Shown: positions 8,845-20,700 of the stretch, one piece after another
How the letters are laid out: every line of letters begins with the position of its first letter
How positions within the stretch are numbered: the stretch's first letter is position 1
Assembly: GCA_017506865.1 (NCBI GenBank)
Contig: JAFCMP010000290.1
Location: forward strand, 496,001-560,000
Origin: Tribonema minus
Taxonomy: Eukaryota > Sar > Xanthophyceae > Tribonematales > Tribonemataceae
DNA: 64,000 nt
Reading direction: 5' to 3'
The notes under the pieces: model-generated
Seen by the model: only the letters and a program-made list of their open reading frames with translations
Told to the model about the DNA's origin: nothing
Database searches by the model: none
Program-made: the position numbers and the translations under genes

Positions 8845-11800
8845 GCAAAAGCCCAAGATGACGTCAAGGTGCCGGTGTGGTGCTTGACCTTCGCGTCCTC
8901 CCCCACCCCAGCAGCATAGCCGTCCGTGTTCGAGGCATTTGTTTTGCCTGTCAGGTACGAGCTCGCTGTGGGCGCGCGCACGCTTCAAGTTGTGTCTAGC
9001 ACTATTCCCTTGTTACGGTATGCACTGCTAAAGTGCAGACACCCTGGGTCAATGACTGTGTCCGCCCGATACCCCGGTACCTTGAAGACGCTAGCATCCT
9101 CATTGCGGACAATAGAGACATGGTGCTGTCTCAAGATGCGCTGCAGGCCCCGTTTTTGGGCTGTGTGTGTCGCGTTGTGCCCCCGTATGTGCTGGCTGGT
9201 GCTGGCTAAGTAGATGTACATCAATCTCGCCCGTGCAGAGTGCGTTGTAGCCGATAGATTTTCTGAAGCACAGCCCTAGGGTATATACATGTGCCATAGT
9301 AACAGCCAGGTTGCCAGCTAGTATATTGAAATTGCACGCAGAAAGCACAGCATGAAATTGAGGAGCATTGATCACAGTTGACCTGCAGTTGCTGCGCTTT
9401 ATACCAACACTGATGCCATTTGCATCAGGAACTCATGTGAAGGGCGATGATTGCAAGGGTGTGCTGCTGGAGTAGACAAATGCAATTGTAGGGTTGTACA
9501 AAAACGTATTTGGTCACACAAACACGGCGTATTTGGGGCGTATTTGGCAACCAGGAGAATATCTTACTGCACGAAGGGCGTATTTGTGGGGCATGTGGTG
9601 AGTCTGCCCGATTCTGAGCATACAGTCCACTACAAGGGGGCACTTCAATTCACAAACGAACTTCAAAATACGCTTGTGCGCAATGTAATTGGAAATGTAA
9701 CCAGCACAAGGTCACAGTGATGGAGCATCTTCATTGTGCACCCCCGCTTACCGTTGTGCGCCCAGGTGTTATGGATACAACAGTGCCGTACAGGTACCGA
9801 GATACGTTGTATCGACTACACCTGGGCGCACACTGTCTGTGCACGTATGCCGGCATGGACTAGGTTGAGGTGCTTTAGCTAGGGAGGACGTGCATGTGAT
9901 GCGCCTTGCATGCGCCTGTGCAGTTTCAACAGTTCAAAGCATAAAGTTCGACTATATATGCAACCAGTACGTGAACATACTTCTGTCGCCAAAGACCAGG
10001 CTGTGGCATCACATTGCAAGGCCAGTGCTACAGAAATAAACGCATGCACTGCCAATGTATATGTGTGTTCATCACCACAATAGCAGATGCCCGGCATAAC
10101 ACGCCTTGACATTTGGTGCGCACATGACCCAAAAACTCATCAGCAGAGGCTTGCATTGTGTCCCCAGCTGTTCAGAGCACCTGTGAAAACATGGCAGTTT
10201 CTGACAATGGCAAGCAACATGGACAATGGCAAGCAACACGGACGATGGCAAGCAACATGATGGATCATCTTTAAATGAGAGAGGCAGTAACTCACAGCAT
10301 GCCATTCGCAACAGTCACAGTTACGGATAACAGCATAGAAAAGCGAGCGTACATGTCTTTAGGATAAGGGAAAAATGAGTAAATTTGCAGTGCTGCTGCA
10401 CAACTACTCTGGCCGGCTCGTGTAAGGTACTTGACTAGTGCGGTCTCTAATGTACTTGACTAATGCGGTCTCATGGTGCTATTGTCCTGGCGGCAATGAT
10501 GAGGGCTTTCTGCAGAGGAACGAATAACAGCAACACAAGGAAGACAATATTGCAGCCATGAGACAAGGTGATTGCTTTGTGAATAAAACATTGTGAAATG
10601 AGAAGCGCCGCTTGAGCAATGAATGACCCTGCATGATACAGCTGTTGCGGCATTGACAAGTAGCCGGCCACACTGTGTTTTGAAATGAATCATTAAAGAC
10701 CTCACATGTTTCAAAAGAAGATTGAGCCGAGCCAACGCAGTTGCCAAATGAAAACAATGAAATTCGCTCACAATCGCGAGTAGTCGTCATACAGTAGCAT
10801 GATGTGGCGACTTCACTTCACTGGTTGTCAACACAATTTATTTGAGTCCTGGCAACTGAAGCGGCAGAACCTTCTCAAGGTGTGACAGGTGCAACTTCTG
10901 AGCGCTCGTTGAAAATGCACACTATATCTCACCGTGTTGCAAGCTCTCATAAGCTCAATACAAGTTCAGCAGCCCGCACTTCAAGTTCTCGCTAGCCGCC
11001 ACACAGGGCTGCTCCAACTGCCAATGCCCCTTGCCCCCGCCCCCCTATGATGAGGACGGGGAGGGGCATGAAGGACAGACACATGGCATCATGTGAGAAC
11101 CAGATCATGAAGCACCATGTAATAGCAGCATGTCCCTATACTAGCATGTTGCATGCACAGGCCTGGAGCCTGTCACCCCCCTTAAATTGGCTGCATGCAA
11201 GTGAACACCGGCCGCTCACCCGTCTGATACTGAGCGGAATGCACGTCACAGTAAGACCAGAAACGATGCAGAACGGCAGATATGTGACACCGCTGCGTTA
11301 ACGTTGATCTGGCACGGGGAGCCAGCTACGCATCCACGTCAAGCTTTAACATGACAGCCCAGGTTGTGACATGCTGAGACATGTGGCATGCTTCAGGCGC
11401 ATAGAGTGTCCTACATGCCTGTTCGTTAGTCTACTCATTCCAACACATCGCGCAGTCATACTTCAGACACCACAGAGACAGGACTTCCCTTCATTTGAAG
11501 CATCGCTCATCGAATGGAATCTCCATGGTGAAGTTCCCAAGCTCCAGCAGCATCTGTGGCAGGTGGCAATGCAGCAACATGGGATGGGAGCATTGAGCAC
11601 CTGCATATTCCATCTGACACATATACCCTACTCTCTTTATTCGCCAGCGCAGACATAATTTGTCACCTCTCAGGCAATGGCAAACACCCAGATCATGCAC
11701 AGGTCGATGCACGGGATCTTCAACATGTATCTTCAACTAGGGTTAGGTCATCATCAGGGTTGAGGTTAGTGCAAGGTGAACCCCCTGGAGGCTCAGATCT

Positions 11801-12916
11801 GCACGGATAATTATAATAGTCATCACTAACATACGATGCTGTTTCTGTGTACACGCCATGCAGGCCATATTTCAAACCTGCACACAAACAGTGCAGGCAC
11901 ACCTATGGTGCTTTGGACGAACTGCAAGGCTTCGTTGCGAGCGTCCATGTACACAGTTCCTGGTGATGCTGATGCATGGTGCAATTTCATAAAGCACCAT
12001 TGCTCGATCTAGAAGCTATGTAAACCAAACCCAAAGGCAGCCAGCACCGAGCGTCAGGAAAGCGAAGCCGCAGGCGCAATACTCAGCAACTCGCAGGTTG
12101 TAGCGGCGGGTGCTTACGCGGACTCTGATACGCCGGACACGAATAATTCGCCAATGAAGAAGCGTGCTCGTGTCATTGTCAACGCTCGACACAGAAGCCA
12201 GGTCCCACAGCGCTTGTATGCGCGCCGTGGCAATGATAGAAAGGAATGCGAGCTTCAGATGTTGCGCGAGGTTCAGATGATGCAGCCACTTGCCTTGTGT
12301 AGCCAGACTGCGGCGCGCCCTCCACTGCTGCAAAAGGAAAGGTCCGCACCATGCACCGTTCAACGTCACGTTGGCCTTGCAGATGTGCCTGTTTGTCCAA
12401 CGCAGAGAGCTCTCAAGAAATGGCAGTTAGGGTTGTGATCCTGTTTGTGCGCAACAAGGGCTTGATCAAACGGAGTGACCAGTAGGGCATCATCATTTAC
12501 TGGCCTTTTGAGACAACGGCTTTACTCTGGCTTGATGCAAAACACCAAGATCAGCTTGCAACTAGCGGCATATATGCACCAGTACTGGTCGCAACAACCA
12601 CCACAACGTTGAGGTTTGGAGAGCCTTGCGCTCTCGATGACTGCATTCCTGGGTCCTATGCATGCAGTCTTTGATGCCCATTGAATGTGAATTTGGTCCA
12701 CGTCAGTGTGACACAACCTTACTAAGAAACCTTCTCAGCATGCACGATTGCCAGGAGTTAAAAAACAGCTCGCGGCGCGAGAGGAACGTTCTTGTTCCTT
12801 CAACTTGAAGAACTGAAAAAAAAAAGTCGGAACGCGGATGCGGATCGTGACTATCCAGCAGTACTTTAGCCCTGCAGAGTTCATAGCCGCTTACTTCACC
12901 AAAACCGCCAGCCACC
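8845..12916. other. Noncoding stretch with short tandem repeats
   Basis: No gene could be supported on either strand. It holds a few small repeats: a GCGTATTTG word used four times at about 9508-9590, a roughly 19-base unit repeated three times at 10202-10259 (core TGGCAAGCAACA), and a 23-base direct duplication at about 10428-10474. The last part must contain the promoter of the gene starting at 12917. Confidence 0.5.
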
Positions 12917-15261
12917 ATGAAGTGCATCGCAGCTATCGTTGCTGGCCTCCTGGCCACGGCCTCCGCCTCAGCCACTCCCAAGTTTGGGAAGTGGATCAGC
13001 GTGCGGGGGGGAGGCAATGTCCAAGACGATGCGCGGGACTTCGGCAACAGGGCGCAGCGGCGCGGGGAGCAGGGCGTCAACAAGGTCAAGCGCAGGAGCG
13101 AGGAGGTGTGTATGTTTGTCTGCTGAGCAGCTAGACCCACGCTGATCGTGTTGGTGTGAAAAAGAATCTTTTGTTCCTGCCCAGATCTTGTTCAGACGCC
13201 ACGGATGTGGCTTACTGGGGCCATGTGGCTTGACACTGAACGGGCCTTCAATACTCAGCGCAGCCAGCTTACCCGAACACCTCTGCGCACGTAGCAACAG
13301 TGCCTATAATAGTGCCCTCGATGTGGCGTCATGAGACAAGTGTTCTGCGACACGCACATCTTTCACATCTGCACGCGCATACCACCTCAGCGCCACTCAA
13401 CCAACAGTGGCTGCCGCACAGGATGCTGTGGCTGCGCAGCTGCGATAATGACGCTTTCAAGATCAGACGCCAGCTGCGTTGTGCGAATGTTCTTTGATTC
13501 TCGTTTGTAGTCGCCTCAAAGATGCGCTCAGCGCCATCGTCCGCCGTTGCACTGGTTTCACTCGTGAGGCCTCCTTCCAGGTTGTCATGCCTGACAGGTT
13601 TATTCTGGTCAGACAATCATACACTTATGTGATCTCTTGAATACGCATCGCCCCCCCCCCTTGCCCCCTTTTCTTGCCTATTCTTCACACGCAGCTCCGA
13701 CCAGAGCAGATCGTGCCCCTGACAGTGGGCGTGGTGGCGATTGCGCAGGGCCTTGACATGCTCATCAACCCTCAGCGCAGCGGCAGGTATGTGCTGTTCA
13801 CTGAATGAGCTCTTGGTCAAGTATTACAGAAGATACTCCCCCCAGCAATGCTTCTTTTGTTGAGTATTGTGTGCGTTGTCACACTGAGGTGTGAATCAAC
13901 TTGGTTTTTGAAATGTGACTTGCTGTTGACGCCTGTACGATAATGACGCCCAAAGCAATGTGGAATCACATCGAATCACGCCACCGGCACACAGCATGCG
14001 TGTTTACAGTGAAGTTTGTCCTACAATGCACCCTGGAGTGCTGTTGGATACTGCAATGCCACCATGTACAAAAGCACTCAGATTGTGTTTGGAAGCTCTT
14101 GGTAGTGCGTGCGATGCGCCTGACTTCATCGTGGGTTCTGCTTGTGCTGATTTCTCCTCGCACGTAGAATTCAATTGCGTACCATCTGCCCCCCCCTTTT
14201 GCTGTCGCTATCCACACTAACCATCCGCACATCTGTTGTTGTTGCGACCGGTTTTTTGTGCTGGCAGGTTCTTTGACAACAGCTACGTCATCACTGACAC
14301 GGACAAGACCAACGTGTCCATGATCGGCGCACGTGAGCTCATCAAGGGCCTGGCCATTGCAGGCATTGCCATCAACAGCGACGGCGACTCTCTGCGCCTG
14401 GCAAATGCCATCACTCTGGGCAGCACTGTCATTGAGGAGGGTGTGGACCAGCTTACGGTAAGTTGATCCTCTGATCTCAAGGATGTTCTACAGTTGTATG
14501 GCACATGGCATTGTCGCCACTAGCTTGGGCTCCGAGCGGAACGCTAAATGCTTGCACACATTAGTCATTTGGCTCCTGTGGATGTGGTGACACTGTTAGA
14601 CGCGTGGCTGCCTGCTGCAGCAGCGGCGACCACGGTCATTGGTGGAAGGCACTTGCGGCTGACCACGCCTTGTCACCTAGAGCTCTTCAACCTTCTGATT
14701 TTTCATGGGAAAGGTTTACATTAATATACATATAGTACTGCTATATAGTGCCGGTAGTGGCCAGTCTTTTATGTCTGTGCTACAGTCAGAAAAGTGTTGG
14801 TGCCAAGAACGGTGCTGCATATCTTTTACCTCACAAAGCAACACGGCCATCAAATCAGTGTGGACCAGCTCGCTCTGGGCATGTTGGTGACACAGTAACT
14901 AATAATAGCATCCCATTTGTGGCACCTGAAATGCACACATCAAGTGCGCCTGATGCCCTTCTTTATGACTTTCTTCGTGACTCTGCCTCATGAGAAGCAC
15001 TGTACAGTGTATCTACTTACATTTTGAAGTTGTCCCATGGTCTCTACTGTATCTTCCCAACAACTCAGTCATCAATGTTTCCGCCCTTTTCGCCGCTTTG
15101 TCTGTTGCCTCTCACCGCCACTGCAGGCACGCGCCGACGGCTTCCGCGGCGTCTCTGGCGCGTACCGCAACCTCAACAGCGCCTTCCGCGTCCTGGTCAG
15201 CTGCGCAACGCTCTGGACCATGTGGTCCCTCAAGGGCAAGCCTACCCCGGATGACTACTAA
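12917..15261 (+). CDS. Small secreted or membrane-associated protein, family unknown
   Basis: Four exons join in phase: 12917-13105, 13695-13786, 14268-14457, 15127-15261, all with GT-AG borders, giving 201 residues. The N-terminus (MKCIAAIVAGLLATASASA) looks like a signal peptide with cleavage near residue 19. A basic, Gly-rich segment follows. Hydrophobic stretches occur at about 66-85 (IVPLTVGVVAIAQ), 116-128 (LIKGLAIAGIAI) and near the C-terminus (FRVLVSCATLWTMW). The protein ends with KPTPDDY. The family was not recognised. Exon GC content and codon use are much richer than the introns, and four exons keep one frame, so the model itself is firm. TGTAA at 15656 is a plausible polyadenylation signal. 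An organelle or ER location is possible, but function is unknown. Confidence 0.85.
14641..14708 (+). repeat. Dispersed intronic repeat, copy 1
   Basis: About 68 bases beginning GGTGGAAGGCACTTGCGGCT, with a TTGTCACCTAGAGCTC core and ending near a TCTGATT segment. It is similar to copies at 36179-36248 (+) and 46155-46229 (-). This copy lies in intron 3 of the 12.9 kb gene. Confidence 0.75.
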
Positions 15262-16440
15262 ATCATTGGTCAACAGTGCTCAGCTCGGGCAGTGACCACG
15301 CTGCACAGGCGGTCTGCCGGCGCTGTGAAGTTTTGGTGCCAGCAGATCTAAGGGTGGGCGAGGGGGTACTTGCCATTTTCTTTCGCAACTGAGTAGCTCA
15401 CACGCCACGGCGAGAGGGGACAGGAGACAGGAGCATGCGCGTTCAGTTCAGCACACACAAGACTAAAATGCTGCCATGGCTACAAGGCTGGCATTACACC
15501 GTGGGGGGGGTGTTAAGGGGCGATGGGGGTTGCTGAGCGGAGCAGCAGATGTGGCACTTGGCTGTTTGAAGCAATTGCTGCTGAGGCTGGGGGAGTGAAG
15601 CGCGCGCCTGCCCATTACATGTATTAGGTTGAGAGTTTGCAGCACTGCTGGCTCTTGTAAGCAGCGGGTTGCTGTTACGTGTTACACACAGTCACATACA
15701 TATACACTCTACACACACTTTTGGATCCAGGTGCTCGCTTTTTGCTTTGTTTCAGGTGTTTTGCTTGCATGCATGAAGTTGTGGGTGGTTGTTTTGTAGA
15801 AGTATCTGTGAAGTGGTTTTCTGCTTCTGCAGGATCAACGATCAGTTTCTAGCAATACTGTGATGTGTTGTTGGTATGTGTGGGAAGCCTGTGGCAGCTG
15901 CTTCAGGTGCACAATGCATGGCACAAGCTCAATTAAAGTTGTGCAACTCCCCCACAAACCGTGGTACATATGAGCTGACCAACTAATAATCACCGTACCA
16001 AAATCAAAAGTGCTTGCAACCTGCTTTTACGATGCCAAAAGATCCCCGCTGCACAAATCCTTATTGTTGAACATGTAATATTGAGTACATGTGTAGAGTG
16101 TTTGACTGGTGGGCTAGCATTGTGCGGACAGTGTGACCTGGTCCAATGCTTGCTATAGTTTTCCAAATGTGCGATGCATTGATGCTGCTGACTCAATTCA
16201 CTCATATCCTCATGGGTCATTGTTTGTACGCGGAGGCTTTCCATACTTCACATGCAAAATATGCAGCCTTCATGCTTTTCAGTATGTCTGCCTGCAAGCA
16301 GCCGACTGCTGGTGCAGGCATGTACAACTTTAAAACATCACGACATATGGTCATGTGTGATTTTGCCTTCTTGATGTATTGTATACTTCAAACCGCCAAC
16401 TTCAACACCCTTATTACTACGCTGCGCTCGTGGTCGCAGA
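15262..16440. other. 3' flank of the 12.9 kb gene and intergenic DNA
   Basis: Holds the presumed 3' untranslated region with TGTAA at 15656-15660, about 395 bases after the stop. The rest is AT-richer DNA without supportable genes. Confidence 0.5.
15656..15660 (+). terminator. TGTAA polyadenylation signal candidate
   Basis: TGTAA is the usual green-algal poly(A) signal. This one lies downstream of the stop at 15261 on the same strand. The long distance (395 bases) makes it only a candidate. Confidence 0.4.
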
Positions 16441-16449
16441 GTGATGGCG

Positions 16450-17057
16450 AGATCATTATCACGTGGCCCGCGTCACTGCGGCTTCTACCACGGCTTCATC
16501 ATCACCGAGAGCAGCAACTTGCCATTGAGCGCCAGCACCAGGATCGTATCATGCGTTGAGTGACAGCAATTGTTTGGGGGCAAGGTGCTACCCTAAATCA
16601 CCCCCCACCCCCCAATGTATGTACACCTGTCACGTGCCGCCCGTGCGCCATACGCAGCGCACTCACTACGAGGTACATCGGCGCGCTCATGATACCGCTG
16701 CGCGACGTTGTGATGGACGGCGAGCTGAACTCGCGCACGCAGTCGGTGGTGGCCGCTGCGCAGGCGCAGGGGCATGAGGAGAGTGGCCGGCAGCTCGCTG
16801 AGCCTCTTCCTCAAGTCCGACTGCACAGTGCTCAGCACCGGCAGCCCCCTCACAACAGACGCCGCCGCCGCCTTCGAGCGCGCCTTCCGCCCCTTCCGCC
16901 ACGCCTCACACGCCTGCGCTGCTGCCTCCTGCGCTGCTGCCGCTGCCGCCCCCGCCGCCGCAGGCTCGCTCAGCAGCGTCGGCCGCCCTTGCAGGCCTGC
17001 TTCCCGGGGGAGGTCAGCGTTCAGGGAGACGCCGTCGGCGCGTCCGCGTAGCAGCAC
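16450..17057. other. GC-rich coding-like block, strand unresolved
   Basis: The base composition resembles the exons of the window rather than its introns. On the minus strand a 155-codon frame is open through 16593-17057, with helical, charged segments such as SDLRKRLSELPATLL. On the plus strand two partly overlapping frames also look protein-like (YIGALMIPLRDVVMDGELN near 16677; SLSLFLKSDCTVLSTGSPL near 16797), preceded by a CAG acceptor near 16667. No homologue was recognised for either. It is probably an exon of a small gene, but I could not decide the strand or the splice borders. Confidence 0.3.
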
Positions 17058-17706
17058 GACTCAGCAGATGAGTTTTCATGTCAGTGCTTGGCAGCAGCGC
17101 GCGCGGCCGCAGTGCGCGCCGCCAGTTCGTTCATCGCTCAGGAGGGGGACAACAAGGAGTGGGGATTTGAGGGGGATGTGGGGGGGCAGAGGGGGGGGCT
17201 GTGGGGGAGGGGGGCAGCGCTCCGAGGGGCAGCGCTCCGAATCACCGCAGCGTGCGCGCAGCAGCGGCAGGAGTGCGGCTGGCTCCGCAACATACAACTG
17301 CCCGCTGCAACTCTCAGTATGCGATCATTCCAAAATACATGAGCACAGACAGGTTGCCCTCTCGTGCTCTCAAAAGAGGTGGCCTGCTGCTTGTGGCAAG
17401 TCATGCAGCAAGTGCAGGCCATCATCCCAGCACAGCTTGCACTGCACAAGAACATTTTGATGCTTCATTAAACACGAGGTATTGTAAATTGAACGAATGA
17501 TTGGCAACTTGCTGTTTGTTGGCATGGGCACAGTGCATTGTTGGCAGTACATGCACAGTTCAAACATCATTCAGCACGTGAACAGGTGTCATGTACGAGC
17601 GCACCGCAACAGTGACCAGCAGAGCAGCTTGCATCAAACCAACAAGAGAACAGGGTGTCGTTGACATGGTGATATGAGCTCTAAATTTGATCCAAACTGC
17701 TCATAC

Positions 17707-17726
17707 TTACAGGTGTCCTGTTTACA
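17707..17726 (-). terminator. Two TGTAA polyadenylation signals (minus strand)
   Basis: TTACA occurs on the plus strand at 17707-17711 and 17722-17726, that is TGTAA on the minus strand, about 52-70 bases beyond the stop of the phosphagen kinase-family gene. This is a normal distance for a green-algal 3' end. Confidence 0.55.
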
Positions 17727-17777
17727 AGCCGGCATCACGCAACAAAGGGGACTCTCTCGTCTGTCTGAAACCATCAT

Positions 17778-20700
17778 CTACGCCCCACTGTCACTGTGCG
17801 TCTCCGAGGTGCTGTCTGCAGTTGCGTTGTGTGCCTTGGCCAACCGCCGCTCTAGCTTGATGAGTTCGGCCACACAGTCCAGCACCTCTCGCACCGTGTC
17901 CACCTCGCTAATACCGAGTGTCAGCTGCATCAAAGCAGACAAGGACGAGAGCGCGAGCCCACACATTGAGATGAGCTGCTGTGCTGATGATATGGCTCAC
18001 TTCGAAGTTCATGGTGCCAGCGTGTGCAGGCTCCAAGAAGTGCTTGAAACTAAGCACCGTTCTGCAAATGCTGGTAGCCCCTGCATTGGTTCCCAACACC
18101 ATCAGGGACAGTGGTTCTCATATTATTGTCTGAAAGACAGGTATGCAGCACATGAGGTTTAGCCTTCTACGCACGCGCCTACTCCTTTGTCAGGCACCTT
18201 GGCCACTGGCCTACAATGAATCACTGCGCTGCAGCCACTGGCCTGCAGTGTCACCTTTACACAATAGTGCCCTTCACAATCCTACCATCTAACACCAAAC
18301 ACACAAGCTCGCAGTCAGCTAGACATCCACATCAACCTCACCTGATTTGAGACCAAGAACTCCCCTTGTCCAAGGTCATCCGCATCCATCCACAGCGCAT
18401 CGCACACCTCGCGGGCATGCGGAGCGCCCAGCACAATGCCTTGGACGGCCACAGACACCCGCAGTGCTGTGCCGAGCAGCGCGGGCGAAGTGGTCACATA
18501 GCCTAGGTGCGGGCTGACTTCAAATGGCACCACCTGCATGACACAACAGTATGCATTGCGGTTTGGAAATGCGCTTCAGCTCCGGTTTTGTCTTGATGAG
18601 GCAACTTTGATATTAGCATCAACAGGCCAATGTAGGGTGACAAAGACACAGGCAATGGCGTTGGTGACAAGCATTAACAGGCGAGCAAGCTGCATTGTGG
18701 TAGTACATGGGGGATGGCTGTGCGGCCGAACATGTGAGCTGACTTCGCAATGACAATACATAAAAGCACTGCAGTTGGTGCCGACGATGCACGCGCTGTA
18801 TCAGATTCTGTATGCCAACCACTTGCCTACTGACATCCTAGATGAATGCCCGCGGCGCAACAACATCCCAAACTTTTGAAATGTTGTGATACTTCTGGCT
18901 GGATTGAAAATGCTGTGATACTTCTGGAGTAATACTTCAAGTATTGTCATAAACCGAGAAACAGTGATTGCGTGCCTCTCTCGTGATGAAGTTGTTCACA
19001 AGGAGAGGCGCCCCTGTACCTCTGTCTGCACATGTCTTGGCCTTGATACACTTCTGGGCTACTTCTGTCATGCATTATAACATGTCTTCACATTGGCGGT
19101 GAAGCTGCCAGCCACTTGAAATGGTGCTCCTCTCAAATGCACATGGCTTGGCCTTGATGCTTGCATACCTTGGCTATTTGTGCAAGCGCAAGACCCAGAC
19201 GCGCATACGCCGTTGTGGCTGCATCTGCTGCATCCCCCGCTGCTGCCGGCACCTGTGCACAACGGCAGCAATGTTGAACAGGGTGTTTTAAATCAGCTGA
19301 AGCAGACTAATATATTTGCTTACATACTGGAATAATTCATTCCTGTGCCAAGATGGGAGCCAGCATGGCAGGGGGCAACACAAAAACATTGCCACTGAAG
19401 AATGATGAGAGAGCGGTGCAAGCCATGAAAGCAACCACTACTCTGCAGCCTCAGGACCTTGATCCGCAGGTGCCAACACTGCAATTACAGTAATTACTGG
19501 CTGTTGCGTAGCTCATGCTGCCGCCGTCAGGCTGACGCAGCGCACATGAAGTCAAGTCACCACTTGCTGAAAAGAGGTTTAAATGATGAAGCACACAACG
19601 ACATGTGCTTGCGGCAATACGTGCACCTGCTGATGCTGCGTTATACTTCAAAGTGTAGGGTTCTCCTTGTTCGGGGTCAACTTTCAGATTTGAGACCAGT
19701 GCATGCTCTTGAAGTCAGAGTCTCGTGTATGCAGTGAGAGTGATCATGGCCATGTGCGGACACGATATGCCAACTTCATCCTTGAAGTACTTGTTTGGAA
19801 GGCCTTTGGCTGAGGGACCACAATGCACATTCTTGGACTGGAACTCTTGCAATGAGAACCTCCTCTGTTGCAATGATGTATGTGATGATCAGCATTGCCA
19901 TTCAAACGCCAACAATTGTGCAGACATGAATTGCTTGATCGTCCTGTCCAATGTACGTAGCGCCGATGCTGCGCCCTGTATACGCACCAACGACGCTATT
20001 AGTGTTGTTCTTTCGCGTGTTGTTCTTCCCCTAGTCATATGAGTCATAATGAGCATAACTTGGGATGATTCGATGTACTTACCTCCTCTGTTGCAATGAC
20101 GCGTATGTGGTCTTCCGCATTGATCCAGACTGCCAATCGATGGTCGTCGCTGGTCCAAACGCCCCTGCCTACTGGCCAGTTGTCTGCCACATGAGCTGCA
20201 GCCTTGTAGGGATCTCTGCCTGAAAGCAAAGTCAACAACGCAGCACATGTTGGACTCAGTACTGTACCGGACTACTTCGAAGTATGTCAACTGCCTGCGG
20301 CAGGGAGCTCAAGGATGGCAGGAAGGTATATATGTATTGTGAATGCTCGAAAACAGTGTCATTTGCATTACTCCATGATCACATGAGCGGGAACCCAGAA
20401 CTTGCCGCTTGCACTACATCTCTCAGAAGGACGGAAATATTTACGCATCACTTGGCTAGGAACTGTACAGCATGGCACATCAGCAAGCCCTTACCTTTAA
20501 ACTCTTCACGGTCCGTTGTCGTGCACAAAAGTTATACCTCAATGTGTGCTCAAAGTGTGCTTCTGCAGTATGAGCAATCACTGCACGAGCAATCGCCAAT
20601 CAGCAAGCAACTCCCCTCACGTCTTGCAATTTCCCACAGACTGCTGGCATGTATTCACGCGTGTACTCCCCAATTGATCCCACAAAGACAACATATGTGA

